64,000 nucleotides of DNA from an uncultured Bacteroidales bacterium (GCA_949286415.1 CASEBV010000014.1:51010-115009), one strand, 5' to 3'. Shown: positions 26,738 through 34,709, counted from the first letter of the stretch. A program made the numbers and translations. The notes: generated by a model not told the origin, from the letters alone.

Positions 26738-28519
26738 ATGGCGCGTGAAATAAAATTTTCTCTCGTATACAGAGACATGTGGCAGTCTTCGGGCAAATAT
26801 GTCCCGACTGTCAGCCAGCTCAAGGAAGTCGCTCCTGCCATCATCGGGATGGGCTGCTTCGACAGAGTTGAGACAAACGGCGGTGCTTTCGAGCAGGTCA
26901 ACCTCCTGTTCGGGGAAAATCCGAACAGGGCTGTCCGCGAATGGACGGCACCATTCAATAAGGCAGGCATCCAGACCCACATGCTCGAAAGAGGACTGAA
27001 CGCACTCAGGATGAATCCTGTGCCGGCAGATGTCAGGGAGCTGATGTACAAGGTGAAATGCAGGCAGGGCACCAATATATCAAGGTCCTTCTGCGGACTG
27101 AATGACCACAGGAACCTCAGGCTGTCAGTCGAATACGCCAAGAAAGGCGGCATGATTTCACAGGTTGCCCTCTCCATCACCAACTCCCCTATCCACACCG
27201 TGGAGTATTATATGGGCATCGTTGACAAGGTGGTTGAATACGGCTGCGATGAAATCTGCCTCAAGGACATGGCAGGAATCGGCCGCCCGACAATGCTCGG
27301 CGAGCTCACCCGCTCAATCAAGAAGAAATACCCTCACATAAAAATACAGTACCACGGCCACTGCGGCCCGGGATTCTCCCCTGCCTCGATGCTTGAGGTG
27401 GCGAGGGCCGGAGCAGACTATCTTGACGTGGCCGTAGAGCCCCTCTCCTGGGGAAAGGTCCATCCTGATGTAATCACCATCCGCGAGATGATGAAGGCAG
27501 ACGGCTTCCTTGTCAAGGACCTCAACATGGACGCATACATGGAAGTGCGCCGCCTCACACAGAAATTCATAGACGAATTCCTCGGCTACTGGATAGACCC
27601 TAACAACTCGCACATGAGCTCCCTCCTTGTGGGCTGCGGCCTCCCTGGCGGAATGATGGGCTCGATGATGGCGGACCTCAAGGGCTTCCACGGGGCAATC
27701 AATGCATCACTCCGCGCCCAGGGCAAGCAGGAGCTCACCCTTGACAACCTCATGGTGATGCTGTTCCAGGAAGTCGAGTATGTATGGCCTCGCCTCGGAT
27801 ATCCGCCGCTTGTCACTCCGTTCAGCCAGTATGTGAAGAACACTGCCCTCATGAACCTCATGAACATCCTCAAGGGCCAGCCGAGATGGACCACCATTGA
27901 CAAGGATACATGGAACATGATTCTCGGCAAGATGGGCAAACTCCCTGGGGAACTTGCTCCTGAAATCGTGGAGATTGCCAAGCAGAAAGGACTCGAGTTC
28001 TACACAGGCAACCCTCAGGACGCATTCCCGAACGAGCTCGACAAGTACCGCCAGATGATGAAGGAAGAAGGCTGGGACTTCGGCGAGGACGACGAGGAGC
28101 TCTTCGAATTCGCAATGCACGAGAGGCAGTACCGCGACTACAAGAGCGGCGTGGCCAAGGAGCGCTTCAAAAAGGACCTTGAAGCCGCCAAGGAAAAGGC
28201 CGGCGCACCGATTGTCATCACCCGCCCTGTAGTGGAAATGCCGAAATACGATGTGGAGAAAATCGCAGAAAAGTATCCTGAGGCCACTCCTGTCCAGGCT
28301 CCTGTCAAAGGCCAGCTCATCTGGCAGGTGGATGTGGACGACGCCTCCACGGCCCCGGTTGTCGGCACTGAAGTAAAGGCCGGAGAGGCAATGAGCTACA
28401 TCCAGACCTACTACGGAATGGAAGAGGTCATTCCTGCCGTCGACGGCCGCATCGTTGCCATCTGCTCAAAGCAGGGCGATATGGTGGCCAAAGGCGAAAT
28501 CATCGCATTTGTAGAATAA
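26738..28519 (+). CDS. Pyruvate/oxaloacetate carboxyltransferase subunit (OadA/PycB-like) with a lysine-less biotinyl domain
   Basis: 593 residues from the ATG at 26738. A DRE-TIM carboxyltransferase domain at about 1-290 has FSLVYRDMWQSSGKY, GCFDRVETNGGAFE, the metal-site lysine CLKDMAGIG and the HxH in QYHGHCGPG. A conserved PYC/OADA helical domain follows (GGMMGSMMADLKG, VWPRLGYPPLVTPFSQYVKN), then a biotinyl/lipoyl-like fold at about 515-593. Where the biotin-accepting EAMKM should be, the sequence is YIQTYYGMEEV, with no lysine. Biotin carboxylase and decarboxylase subunit genes are not adjacent. Roles in a pyruvate carboxylase or Na+-pumping decarboxylase complex with a separate biotin carrier are possible. 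Confidence 0.85.
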   Translation: MAREIKFSLVYRDMWQSSGKYVPTVSQLKEVAPAIIGMGCFDRVETNGGAFEQVNLLFGENPNRAVREWTAPFNKAGIQTHMLERGLNALRMNPVPADVRELMYKVKCRQGTNISRSFCGLNDHRNLRLSVEYAKKGGMISQVALSITNSPIHTVEYYMGIVDKVVEYGCDEICLKDMAGIGRPTMLGELTRSIKKKYPHIKIQYHGHCGPGFSPASMLEVARAGADYLDVAVEPLSWGKVHPDVITIREMMKADGFLVKDLNMDAYMEVRRLTQKFIDEFLGYWIDPNNSHMSSLLVGCGLPGGMMGSMMADLKGFHGAINASLRAQGKQELTLDNLMVMLFQEVEYVWPRLGYPPLVTPFSQYVKNTALMNLMNILKGQPRWTTIDKDTWNMILGKMGKLPGELAPEIVEIAKQKGLEFYTGNPQDAFPNELDKYRQMMKEEGWDFGEDDEELFEFAMHERQYRDYKSGVAKERFKKDLEAAKEKAGAPIVITRPVVEMPKYDVEKIAEKYPEATPVQAPVKGQLIWQVDVDDASTAPVVGTEVKAGEAMSYIQTYYGMEEVIPAVDGRIVAICSKQGDMVAKGEIIAFVE

Positions 28520-28532
28520 TAGACCTGCCGCG

Positions 28533-28576
28533 GAGGAGGGAGATTCTCTTTCTCGCAGAGGCGGGAGATTCTCTTT
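28533..28576. repeat. Short tandem repeat, 25-bp period
   Basis: GAGG(A/C)GGGAGATTCTCTTT occurs at 28533-28551 and 28558-28576 with one mismatch, directly after the carboxyltransferase stop codon. The 238-bp gap to the next gene holds only this repeat and two GC-rich palindromes. Confidence 0.6.
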
Positions 28577-28597
28577 GCGGAGGCAGAACATTTTAAT

Positions 28598-28641
28598 ATC
28601 GCGCCCGGTGGAGGACATTTATACCTCCCACCGGGCGCGAT
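28598..28641. repeat. Dispersed GC-rich palindrome, copy 1
   Basis: ATCGCGCCCGGTGG (28598-28611) and CCACCGGGCGCGAT (28628-28641) form a perfect 14-bp stem around a 16-nt loop. The same arm sequence recurs at 28702, 30342 and 63490. Confidence 0.75.
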
Positions 28642-28701
28642 TTTGCCGAAAAAGTGTGGCCGACGGCATTTTGAAAATACCGACGGGCGCGAAAATCCCG
28701 G

Positions 28702-28751
28702 AAAATCGCGGCCGGTGGAGCCCAAAAATGCTTTCCACCGGGCGCGATTTT
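28702..28751. repeat. Dispersed GC-rich palindrome, copy 2
   Basis: AAAATCGCGGCCGGTGGA (28702-28719) pairs with TCCACCGGGCGCGATTTT (28734-28751), 17 of 18 positions, around a 14-nt loop. It ends 6 bp before the DUF1349 stop codon. The T-tracts flanking the stem could also let it act as a terminator for either neighbouring gene. A degenerate arm (CCGACGGGCGCG) lies between copies 1 and 2. Confidence 0.75.
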
Positions 28752-28757
28752 CAGCCG

Positions 28758-29417
28758 TCAGTTCCCGCCATTCTTCTCCAGCCACTGCAGGCGGCGCAGG
28801 TCAGGCAAATGCCTGATTGAGAAATCCTCAAACATGGCCGTAAAGCCGGTGCCGTCAGGGCAGGCGGCCATCATTCCGACCATCACCGGGCAATTGTCCT
28901 GAAGCCAGGCATTGCGCATCATCGTATATTCTTTGTCATCAAAAGAATAGAAAATCTCCACAGCATCCAGCCTGCGGACGGCCTTTATCCAGACATATTC
29001 CACAGGCTCATCCAAAGGAATGATGCTCCAGTCGCTTGTATGATGCGTCACCACGGTGCTGAGATTGTATTTCCCGTCCACGAATTCAATCCCGGCCTTG
29101 ATGTAATTCTCGCGGTCGATGCGCAGCATGAGGCCCGACTGGTCAAACCTTGTCCTGTAGTCACCTGATATCCTGACTTTCACTTCAAATTCGCCTCCGC
29201 GCAAGGTGTACAGGAACGGAGCGTCGTCCACAGTAAATCCATAATGGGATATCCTCCAGTAATCCGTCTGCGGAGTAACATCCATCATCAGAGTGTTTCC
29301 GTTGATTTCCCATTGCGCCGGCTCGTTGAACCACTGCATTCTGTCCAATGACTGCGCCATGCCGGCAAACGACACAGACGCCAGCAATACACTTGACAAT
29401 AACTTTTTCATACTCAT
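28758..29417 (-). CDS. Secreted DUF1349-family protein (concanavalin A-like fold)
   Basis: 219 residues with a signal peptide ending near ASVSFAGMAQ (about residue 21). The mature part resembles DUF1349 proteins: MQWFNEPAQWEINGNTLMM, FLYTLRGGEFEVKVRI, FDQSGLMLRIDRENYIKAGI and SIIPLDEPVEYVWIKAVRR. Family members adopt a jelly-roll lectin-like fold; no enzymatic activity is established that I can name. The C-terminus is basic. A second ATG two codons in is an alternative start. It is divergent from the LuxR-type regulator, sharing an 18-bp palindromic site. Confidence 0.82.
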   Translation of the reverse strand: MSMKKLLSSVLLASVSFAGMAQSLDRMQWFNEPAQWEINGNTLMMDVTPQTDYWRISHYGFTVDDAPFLYTLRGGEFEVKVRISGDYRTRFDQSGLMLRIDRENYIKAGIEFVDGKYNLSTVVTHHTSDWSIIPLDEPVEYVWIKAVRRLDAVEIFYSFDDKEYTMMRNAWLQDNCPVMVGMMAACPDGTGFTAMFEDFSIRHLPDLRRLQWLEKNGGN

Positions 29418-29456
29418 ACAACTAAATTTTCATACCAATATAACCATAGTTTTTGG

Positions 29457-29474
29457 TTACCTTTGCAAAGGTAA
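29457..29474. promoter_or_regulatory. 18-bp perfect palindrome containing back-to-back -7 elements
   Basis: TTACCTTTGCAAAGGTAA is a perfect palindrome. Each strand contains TACCTTTG, a TAnnTTTG match, pointing toward DUF1349 on the left (ATG 29417) and the LuxR-type gene on the right (ATG 29522). It could be a bidirectional promoter core, an operator, or both. TAACCAT occurs on both sides (29441-29447 and 29507-29513). Confidence 0.5.
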
Positions 29475-29521
29475 AATGTTGTCATTAACCGCACAATGAT
29501 TATAAATAACCATTTTCAGCG

Positions 29522-30337
29522 ATGGACACAAGAGACATACTTGACAAGGAATTCACCGCCCAGGCCTTTGACGACGGACAACCGTATCAGGAAATGCTCG
29601 TCAAATATAAGGATCTTGCATGCAGCTACGCCGTGATGGAAAACGCCATTGCCGTGCTGAGCGACCTGAGGACCAGGACAAGCCACATATATTACGGTGG
29701 ATTTTCGAGAATGCTCGCATGCGGAAGCGGCAGAGACAACATCCTGGTGCCGTCAATCTGGGAAGAAGAAATCTTCAGCCTCATTCATCCGGACGACCTG
29801 GCCGAAAAGCACCTGCAGGAACTTTGCTTTTTTCATTTCATCAGGCGCCAGCCCAAGAAAAACCGCAATAACTACTGTCTCGCGAGCAAGCTGAGGATGA
29901 AAGCCCCGTCCGGCGACTATATAGAAGCATTTCACCGGATGTTCTATATTTCAGCACCGGCAGCCACTGACACATATCCAGATTTTGCGGACCGCGCCGG
30001 CACAAGGGTGCCTGGCCAACATGAAGACAGACTATGGCTCGCCCTGTGCCTTTATAGTCCGCTGATATTTGACTTCCCGTCGAAATGCATGATAATCAAT
30101 TCCGTCAACGGCCGGACCAGAGACCTGACGCAACAGAATGCTTCAAAAATATTGTCAGCAAGAGAGAAGCCGGTCCTAAACCTCATTGACAGAGGGCTCA
30201 CGAGCAAAAGCATCGCCGAAGCACTGTGCATCAGCAAGAATACGGTCAGCCGGCACAGGCAGGAAATCCTGGCCAAGCTGCAGGCGAAGAACTCCATCGA
30301 GGCCTGCAGGATTGCAAAGGAACTGAAGATGATATGA
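29522..30337 (+). CDS. LuxR-type transcriptional regulator with PAS-like N-terminus
   Basis: 271 residues. The C-terminal ~60 residues form a LuxR/FixJ helix-turn-helix: LSAREKPVLNLIDRGLTSKS, IAEALCISKNTVSRHRQEIL. The N-terminal part includes a segment (SHIYYGGFSRML, EIFSLIHPDDLAEKHLQELC) like the PAS-like sensors seen in Bacteroidetes LuxR proteins; no receiver-domain aspartate pocket is evident, so it is not a standard response regulator. It diverges from the DUF1349 gene and may control it or itself through the palindrome between them. The signal is unknown. Confidence 0.85.
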   Translation: MDTRDILDKEFTAQAFDDGQPYQEMLVKYKDLACSYAVMENAIAVLSDLRTRTSHIYYGGFSRMLACGSGRDNILVPSIWEEEIFSLIHPDDLAEKHLQELCFFHFIRRQPKKNRNNYCLASKLRMKAPSGDYIEAFHRMFYISAPAATDTYPDFADRAGTRVPGQHEDRLWLALCLYSPLIFDFPSKCMIINSVNGRTRDLTQQNASKILSAREKPVLNLIDRGLTSKSIAEALCISKNTVSRHRQEILAKLQAKNSIEACRIAKELKMI

Positions 30338-30341
30338 CAGG

Positions 30342-30356
30342 TGCGCCCGGTGGAGG
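30342..30356. repeat. Dispersed GC-rich palindrome, half copy
   Basis: TGCGCCCGGTGGAGG matches the left arm of the copies at 28598 and 63490, 4 bp after the LuxR-type stop codon. No right arm is found in the AT-rich sequence that follows. Confidence 0.55.
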
Positions 30357-30445
30357 CAAAAAACTTCAAAATTCAGAAAAACTTTCATTCAAAAACAGAA
30401 AAAAGTCCTGTGCGGAGGGATACAAGGCATGTTTTCAGAATAAAT

Positions 30446-30483
30446 TTGCCGAAAACAATGATAATTGCCGGAAACAATAATAA
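30446..30483. repeat. 19-bp tandem repeat just upstream of radC
   Basis: TTGCCGAAAACAATGATAA (30446-30464) is followed directly by TTGCCGGAAACAATAATAA (30465-30483), two mismatches, ending 12 bp before the radC ATG. It lies where radC regulatory or ribosome-entry signals would be. Confidence 0.65.
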
Positions 30484-30495
30484 TGTGCTGTTGAT

Positions 30496-31182
30496 ATGAA
30501 GATGCTTGAATTATGCCCGGAAGACAGGCCGAGGGAAAAGATGGCGGCAAAAGGGGCGGAGGCCCTGAGCAATGCGGAGCTGCTGGCGATATTGCTGAGG
30601 ACGGGAAGCGGAGGCCATAATGCCGTGGAGACGGCGCAGATGCTTCTCAGGTTGTCAGGGGGCAGGCTGTCCGCACTGGCGCAGATGTCGACGGACAGGA
30701 TGCGGAGCATCGGCGGGATAGGACAGAGCAAGGCCATCACCATAGCCGCAGCACTGGAGCTGGGAAAAAGATTCTGCTGCGAGGTTGAGAACACGGAGAA
30801 GACATCCATCACAAGTCCCGAAATGATATACCGGATGATGCTGAAGGAAATCAGGGGGCTGCCGCATGAGGAATGCTGGGTGCTGTACCTCAACCGGGCC
30901 AATTATGTCATCGGCAGGGAGAGGATGAGCAAGGGAGGGCTTGACGCGACAATCGTGGACATCAAAATGATTGTAAGGAATGCACTTGACAAGCTGGCAA
31001 GCGGAGTCATCCTTACGCATAACCACCCATCGGGGAATCCGATGCCCGGCACTACGGACATCAATACCACAGGACAGCTGAAAAGGGCACTGTCGACTTT
31101 CGGGATATCGCTGGTCGACCACATAATCCTGTGCGACGACCGTTTCTACAGTTTCTCGGACGAAAGCATGACGATTGTTTGA
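30496..31182 (+). CDS. radC: RadC-family JAB-domain protein
   Basis: 228 residues, normal for chromosomal RadC. The N-terminal helix-hairpin-helix-like region (GAEALSNAELLAILLRTGS, IGGIGQSKAITIAAALELGK) precedes a JAB1/MPN metalloprotease-like domain whose zinc ligands are H175 and H177 in THNHPSGNP and D188 in GTTDIN. Despite the historic name, a role in DNA repair is not firmly established for the family. Short tandem repeats lie immediately on both sides of the gene. Confidence 0.95.
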   Translation: MKMLELCPEDRPREKMAAKGAEALSNAELLAILLRTGSGGHNAVETAQMLLRLSGGRLSALAQMSTDRMRSIGGIGQSKAITIAAALELGKRFCCEVENTEKTSITSPEMIYRMMLKEIRGLPHEECWVLYLNRANYVIGRERMSKGGLDATIVDIKMIVRNALDKLASGVILTHNHPSGNPMPGTTDINTTGQLKRALSTFGISLVDHIILCDDRFYSFSDESMTIV

Positions 31183-31185
31183 CAT

Positions 31186-31250
31186 CGGCCTTGGGAGCTG
31201 GCCCTGACAAACGGCCTTGACTGCCGGCCTTGAGAGCTGACCTTTGAAGC
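31186..31250. repeat. Degenerate 13-bp tandem repeat after radC
   Basis: About five units of 13 bp. CGGCCTTG occurs exactly at 31186, 31212 and 31225 (spacings 26 and 13), with variant units TGGCCCTGACAAA and TGACCTTTGAAGC filling the register. It begins 4 bp after the radC stop. Confidence 0.6.
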
Positions 31251-31265
31251 CTGCCGAAAAATATT

Positions 31266-31297
31266 TTTGCTTTGGCACAATTATAATGGTATCTTTG
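31266..31297 (+). promoter_or_regulatory. Predicted promoter of upp
   Basis: TTTG at 31266-31269, 20-nt spacer, TATCTTTG at 31290-31297: a complete Bacteroidetes promoter. A small hairpin TTTCCCG-CCGA-CGGGAAA (31299-31316) falls at the predicted 5' end of the transcript, and the upp ATG follows at 31333. Confidence 0.6.
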
Positions 31298-31332
31298 TTT
31301 TCCCGCCGACGGGAAACTTAATTGCGCCAATC

Positions 31333-31986
31333 ATGAAAGTCATCAATCTTGGAGAAAGCAACAGCGTGCTGAACCATTTCATGGCACAGCTCAGGGACAA
31401 GGACATCCAGAAAGACATGCTGAGATTCCGCAGGAATCTGGAGCGGGTCGGGGAAATATTCGCCTATGAAATCAGCAAGGTCCTGGACTATTCCGTAAAG
31501 AAAGTACAGACGCCGCTGGGAATTGCGGACATCGCGACATATGACAACCAGATAGTGGCCGCGACGATACTGCGGGCCGGACTTCCTCTGCACCAGGGGA
31601 TTCTGAATGTCTTTGACAGCGCCCAGAGTGCATTTGTCGCTGCATACAGGAAATATGACAGGGGCAAGGACTTCCACATCAACATCGAATATGCGAGCAG
31701 CCCGGACCTGACAGGCAAGACCCTTATTCTTGCGGACACCATGCTCGCGACGGGGGCGTCACTTGAGGTGACTTACAACAGGCTGCGCGAGGACGGGGAG
31801 CCGGCTCACACGCATCTGGTATGTCCGGTATCAAGCATCTTCGCAGTCGACTATATCCGCAAGCATCTTCCGGGAGACAAGGTCACTCTGTGGGTGGCGG
31901 CCATTGACGAGGAGCTGACGACGCACTCATATATTGTCCCGGGGCTCGGAGACGCCGGAGACCTCGCTTACGGAGACAAAATATAG
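31333..31986 (+). CDS. upp: Uracil phosphoribosyltransferase
   Basis: Pyrimidine-salvage enzyme that makes UMP from uracil and PRPP, 217 residues. PRPP-binding motif ILADTMLATGASLEV; uracil-site C-terminus HSYIVPGLGDAGDLAYGDKI; ATILRAGLPLHQGI for the early loop. The ATG at 31333 fits homologous N-termini (MKVINLGES) and the predicted promoter; an upstream in-frame ATG at 31267 would overlap the -33 box. The last codons are part of an imperfect tandem duplication that crosses the stop codon. Confidence 0.96.
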   Translation: MKVINLGESNSVLNHFMAQLRDKDIQKDMLRFRRNLERVGEIFAYEISKVLDYSVKKVQTPLGIADIATYDNQIVAATILRAGLPLHQGILNVFDSAQSAFVAAYRKYDRGKDFHINIEYASSPDLTGKTLILADTMLATGASLEVTYNRLREDGEPAHTHLVCPVSSIFAVDYIRKHLPGDKVTLWVAAIDEELTTHSYIVPGLGDAGDLAYGDKI

Positions 31987-32012
31987 GAGACCTCGCTTAC
32001 GGGGACAAGATA
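31957..32012. repeat. Imperfect tandem duplication across the upp stop codon
   Basis: GGAGACCTCGCTTACGG(A/G)GACAA(A/G)ATA occurs at 31957-31983 (coding the last upp residues) and again at 31986-32012, 29-bp period, two mismatches. The second copy lies outside the reading frame. Confidence 0.7.
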
Positions 32013-32050
32013 CAATCAAGAGAATGAATAATCCCTGAAGAGAGCCCGCT

Positions 32051-33463
32051 CTACAGCTCCTTGCGCAGACGGGCTTTCGGAATATTCAGCTGGTCACGGT
32101 ATTTGGCGATGGTGCGGCGGGCCACTTTATAGCCGCGCTTGTTCATCTCGTCCACGAGCTGGTCATCTGTCAGCGGCCTGCGCTTGTCCTCTGAATCGAC
32201 ACATTCCTGGAGAGCCTTCTTGATTTCTCTGGTCGAGACCTCTTCCCCATCCTGGTTTTCAAGACCTTCCGAGAAGAAATATTTGAGTGAATAGATGCCG
32301 AAAGGAGTTTCGATGTATTTGCTGTTGACGACTCTGGAAATAGTGGATATGTCAAATCCTGTCTTCTCCGCTATATCCTTGAGGACCATGGGCTTCAGAT
32401 GTGCCTCATCTCCGTCCCTGAAATATTCCTTCTGATATTCAAGGATGGCTTTCATCGTGCTCTCAAGAGTATTGTGGCGCTGCTTGATGGCTTCGACGAA
32501 CCATTTGGCGGAGTCCAGCTTCTTCTTGACGAATGTCGCGGCCTCCTTCTTTTCTCTTTCGGATGAATTTGCCGCCTCAAGAAGAATATTGGCATATTTC
32601 CTGTTGACGCGCAGCTCCGGTATGGAAAAGCGCGGCATGGTCAGGCGGGGCTCGCCGTTCTCATATGTCAGGACAAAGTCAGGCACTATCTGCTGGGCCT
32701 GATCGCTATATGAATCATCAATCTGTCCTCCGGGCGAAGGATTGAGTTTCAGGATTCTCGCCATTGCGGCCTTCATCTGGGCCTCATCGATGCCCATTCT
32801 GGTCATTATTTTCTGGAAATGCTTGTTGGTGAACTCAGTGAAGTGATCCCTGAGTATTCTTTCCGCATTCTCCACATCAGGAGTATGTCTTATGTGCCTG
32901 ATCTGCAGAAGCAGGCATTCCCTCAAATCCCTTGCACCGACCCCGGGAGGGTCAAACTCCTGGATGATCTTCAGCATGTCAAGCACTTCCTTCTCGTCAG
33001 TATCAATTCCAGCCCGGAAAGCAAGGTCGTCCACGAGACTTGAAATGTCCCTGCGTAGGTATCCGTCCGCATCAAGGCTGCCTATGATGAATGCGGCGAC
33101 GGCATGTTGGTGTTCTGTGAGATTTCTGAATCCCAGCTGGTCCATGAGGCTCTGGGTGAAGCTTTCCTTGACGGAGAATGTATTGTACTGCGGACGCTCG
33201 TCCTTGCCGTAATTGTTTACCCTCAGTCTGTAGCTCGGAATGGAATCGTCTTCCTTATAGTCGGAAAGCGAGACTTCACGGGGCGCTTCATCAGGGTCCT
33301 CCGTCTCGGATGCCACATTTTCATCCAGGACAGGATTCTCCTCCAATTCCTTGCGGATACGCTGCTCCAGCTCCTGCGTCGGCAACTCTATCAGTTTGAT
33401 AGTCTGTATCTGCAGCGGAGAAAGCTTCTGTGTCTGCTTGAGTTCCAGTCCTTGTTTCAACAT
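32051..33463 (-). CDS. rpoN: RNA polymerase sigma-54 factor
   Basis: 470 residues. Region I (LKQGLELKQTQKLSPLQIQT, IKLIELPTQELEQRI) interacts with enhancer-binding ATPases; an acidic region II follows; region III has the core-binding part (GVGARDLRECLLLQI), a helix-turn-helix, and near the C-terminus the RpoN box (ARRTIAKYRDQLNIP) that reads the -24 element. It is third in a leftward set after the LEA-type and SPOR genes (48-bp gap to the latter). No enhancer-binding protein is encoded in the window. Confidence 0.97.
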   Translation of the reverse strand: MLKQGLELKQTQKLSPLQIQTIKLIELPTQELEQRIRKELEENPVLDENVASETEDPDEAPREVSLSDYKEDDSIPSYRLRVNNYGKDERPQYNTFSVKESFTQSLMDQLGFRNLTEHQHAVAAFIIGSLDADGYLRRDISSLVDDLAFRAGIDTDEKEVLDMLKIIQEFDPPGVGARDLRECLLLQIRHIRHTPDVENAERILRDHFTEFTNKHFQKIMTRMGIDEAQMKAAMARILKLNPSPGGQIDDSYSDQAQQIVPDFVLTYENGEPRLTMPRFSIPELRVNRKYANILLEAANSSEREKKEAATFVKKKLDSAKWFVEAIKQRHNTLESTMKAILEYQKEYFRDGDEAHLKPMVLKDIAEKTGFDISTISRVVNSKYIETPFGIYSLKYFFSEGLENQDGEEVSTREIKKALQECVDSEDKRRPLTDDQLVDEMNKRGYKVARRTIAKYRDQLNIPKARLRKEL

Positions 33464-33511
33464 GGCATCATAATTTAAATTTCCGGAAACAACAATTCAA
33501 GTCATCCTGAA

Positions 33512-34186
33512 TCAGAGAGTAATCTCCTCCGGAAGCCTGTACATTATTCTGACCGTATCCGCTACCATCGCACGGTTTCTGTCTATGGCCGGATAGCTGA
33601 TGGATTTTTCCTTGACAATGAATGCGGCGGGGAATTCATTGCGAATCCTCCGGAGAAGCTGCATGGCCTCCGACTTGGACCTGAAATCGCCTACAGTGAC
33701 CTTGAAGTAAGGATTGACATAACTTCTGTAAACGGGAATATCATGGTATTCAGCGGAGAACTTGTTCATGACAGCCAGAGATTCATTCCTCGCCGTCTGT
33801 TTGTTGTCAAAGAAAATCCGCACACGATAGCCGCTGACGGCCTTTCCCCGGTTGGCTTCGAAATGTGAATTCATGGCAGACAGAATCTCCGGAGACTGGT
33901 GTACACGCACATCCGCAGGATTGCCCTTGACCTTTGACGGAAGTATCATGAATATATTCTTGCCGACAAGTGCAGAATCCGCAGCAGGGGCAGGAACATA
34001 TATCACAGAATCCCTGACTGCATATCCGTCCGGTATCACGGCGGCGGCAGTGTCCTGTGCCGCCGTCTCAGGTGAAGCCCCCGTGAAGAGGCGGCTTCCG
34101 GCAAACTGCCGGGCAGAAGACTGCTGGCATGCAAGCGACAGTAGCAGGATGGCAGCAGCTGCGGCATATATCAATTTCCTAAGCAT
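33512..34186 (-). CDS. SPOR-domain lipoprotein
   Basis: 224 residues. Signal with lipobox LSLAC. The C-terminal part (GYRVRIFFDNKQTARNESLA, YFKVTVGDFRSKSEAMQLLR) is a SPOR domain, which binds denuded peptidoglycan strands at division sites and elsewhere. The middle is a Pro/Ala-rich low-complexity stretch. It lies 19 bp after the LEA-type lipoprotein gene and before rpoN. A cell-wall role is likely; the specific partner is unknown. Confidence 0.87.
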   Translation of the reverse strand: MLRKLIYAAAAAILLLSLACQQSSARQFAGSRLFTGASPETAAQDTAAAVIPDGYAVRDSVIYVPAPAADSALVGKNIFMILPSKVKGNPADVRVHQSPEILSAMNSHFEANRGKAVSGYRVRIFFDNKQTARNESLAVMNKFSAEYHDIPVYRSYVNPYFKVTVGDFRSKSEAMQLLRRIRNEFPAAFIVKEKSISYPAIDRNRAMVADTVRIMYRLPEEITL

Positions 34187-34205
34187 ATTTTCGGTTCAAA
34201 TTTAT

Positions 34206-34709
34206 TTACAAAAACATATTCCTGATGCCGTCAAGATTTTTCAGGAAGCCGGCATCGCCCATAAAATAAACGACCGGCACTTTCTCAAGCCGGACTTTCT
34301 TTGACACCCCGCCTTTGATCTTTGCCTTCAGGCTGAGGTCCATGGTAATGTCATCCGGATCCAGGCTCCTCGCCATGGACAGCAGGCCTATTATTGAAAC
34401 GGACTTGTCAAGGGCAAAATCCACGGACACGGGCACAGAAGCGCGGAGATGTCCCTCAAGAGTCACATTTTCCGATGTAAAATGTCCAAGAAGTTGATCT
34501 CCGGCATATAATGCGCCCTCTATGTCCGACATGGATATTGTCCTTGCAGGGTTGTCCACTTCAACCGACAATACCGCCTGCAAGCCACGCAGCCCATGCA
34601 TTGACACAGACTCGGGTCTGCAGGAAACGACCCTGATGTCCTTCATCCCCGAGCAGCCCTGAATCACAAAAAGAGCCGAAAGGAGCAGGGCCAGAGCCGA
34701 TTTTTTCAT
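34206..34709 (-). CDS. LEA type-2-like lipoprotein
   Basis: 167 residues from the ATG at 34709, chosen because MKKSALALLLSALFVIQGC is a full lipoprotein signal (the upstream ATG at 34745 would sit inside the predicted -7 element). The mature part has the LEA2/immunoglobulin-like pattern (LQAVLSVEVDNPARTISMSD, EGALYAGDQLLGHFTSENV) seen in small Bacteroidetes periplasmic lipoproteins. Function unknown. It is the first gene of the set with the SPOR protein and rpoN. Confidence 0.75.
   Translation of the reverse strand: MKKSALALLLSALFVIQGCSGMKDIRVVSCRPESVSMHGLRGLQAVLSVEVDNPARTISMSDIEGALYAGDQLLGHFTSENVTLEGHLRASVPVSVDFALDKSVSIIGLLSMARSLDPDDITMDLSLKAKIKGGVSKKVRLEKVPVVYFMGDAGFLKNLDGIRNMFL

Noticed and set aside
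28598..28751. Inverted repeats as ends of an insertion sequence
   Set aside because: No transposase or remnant lies between or beside them, arms are only 13-18 bp, and the same palindrome recurs as a small stand-alone unit at 63490.
31299..31316. Riboswitch or attenuator in the upp leader
   Set aside because: There is only a 7-bp hairpin with a 4-nt loop and no T-run, too small for a known uracil-responsive structure.
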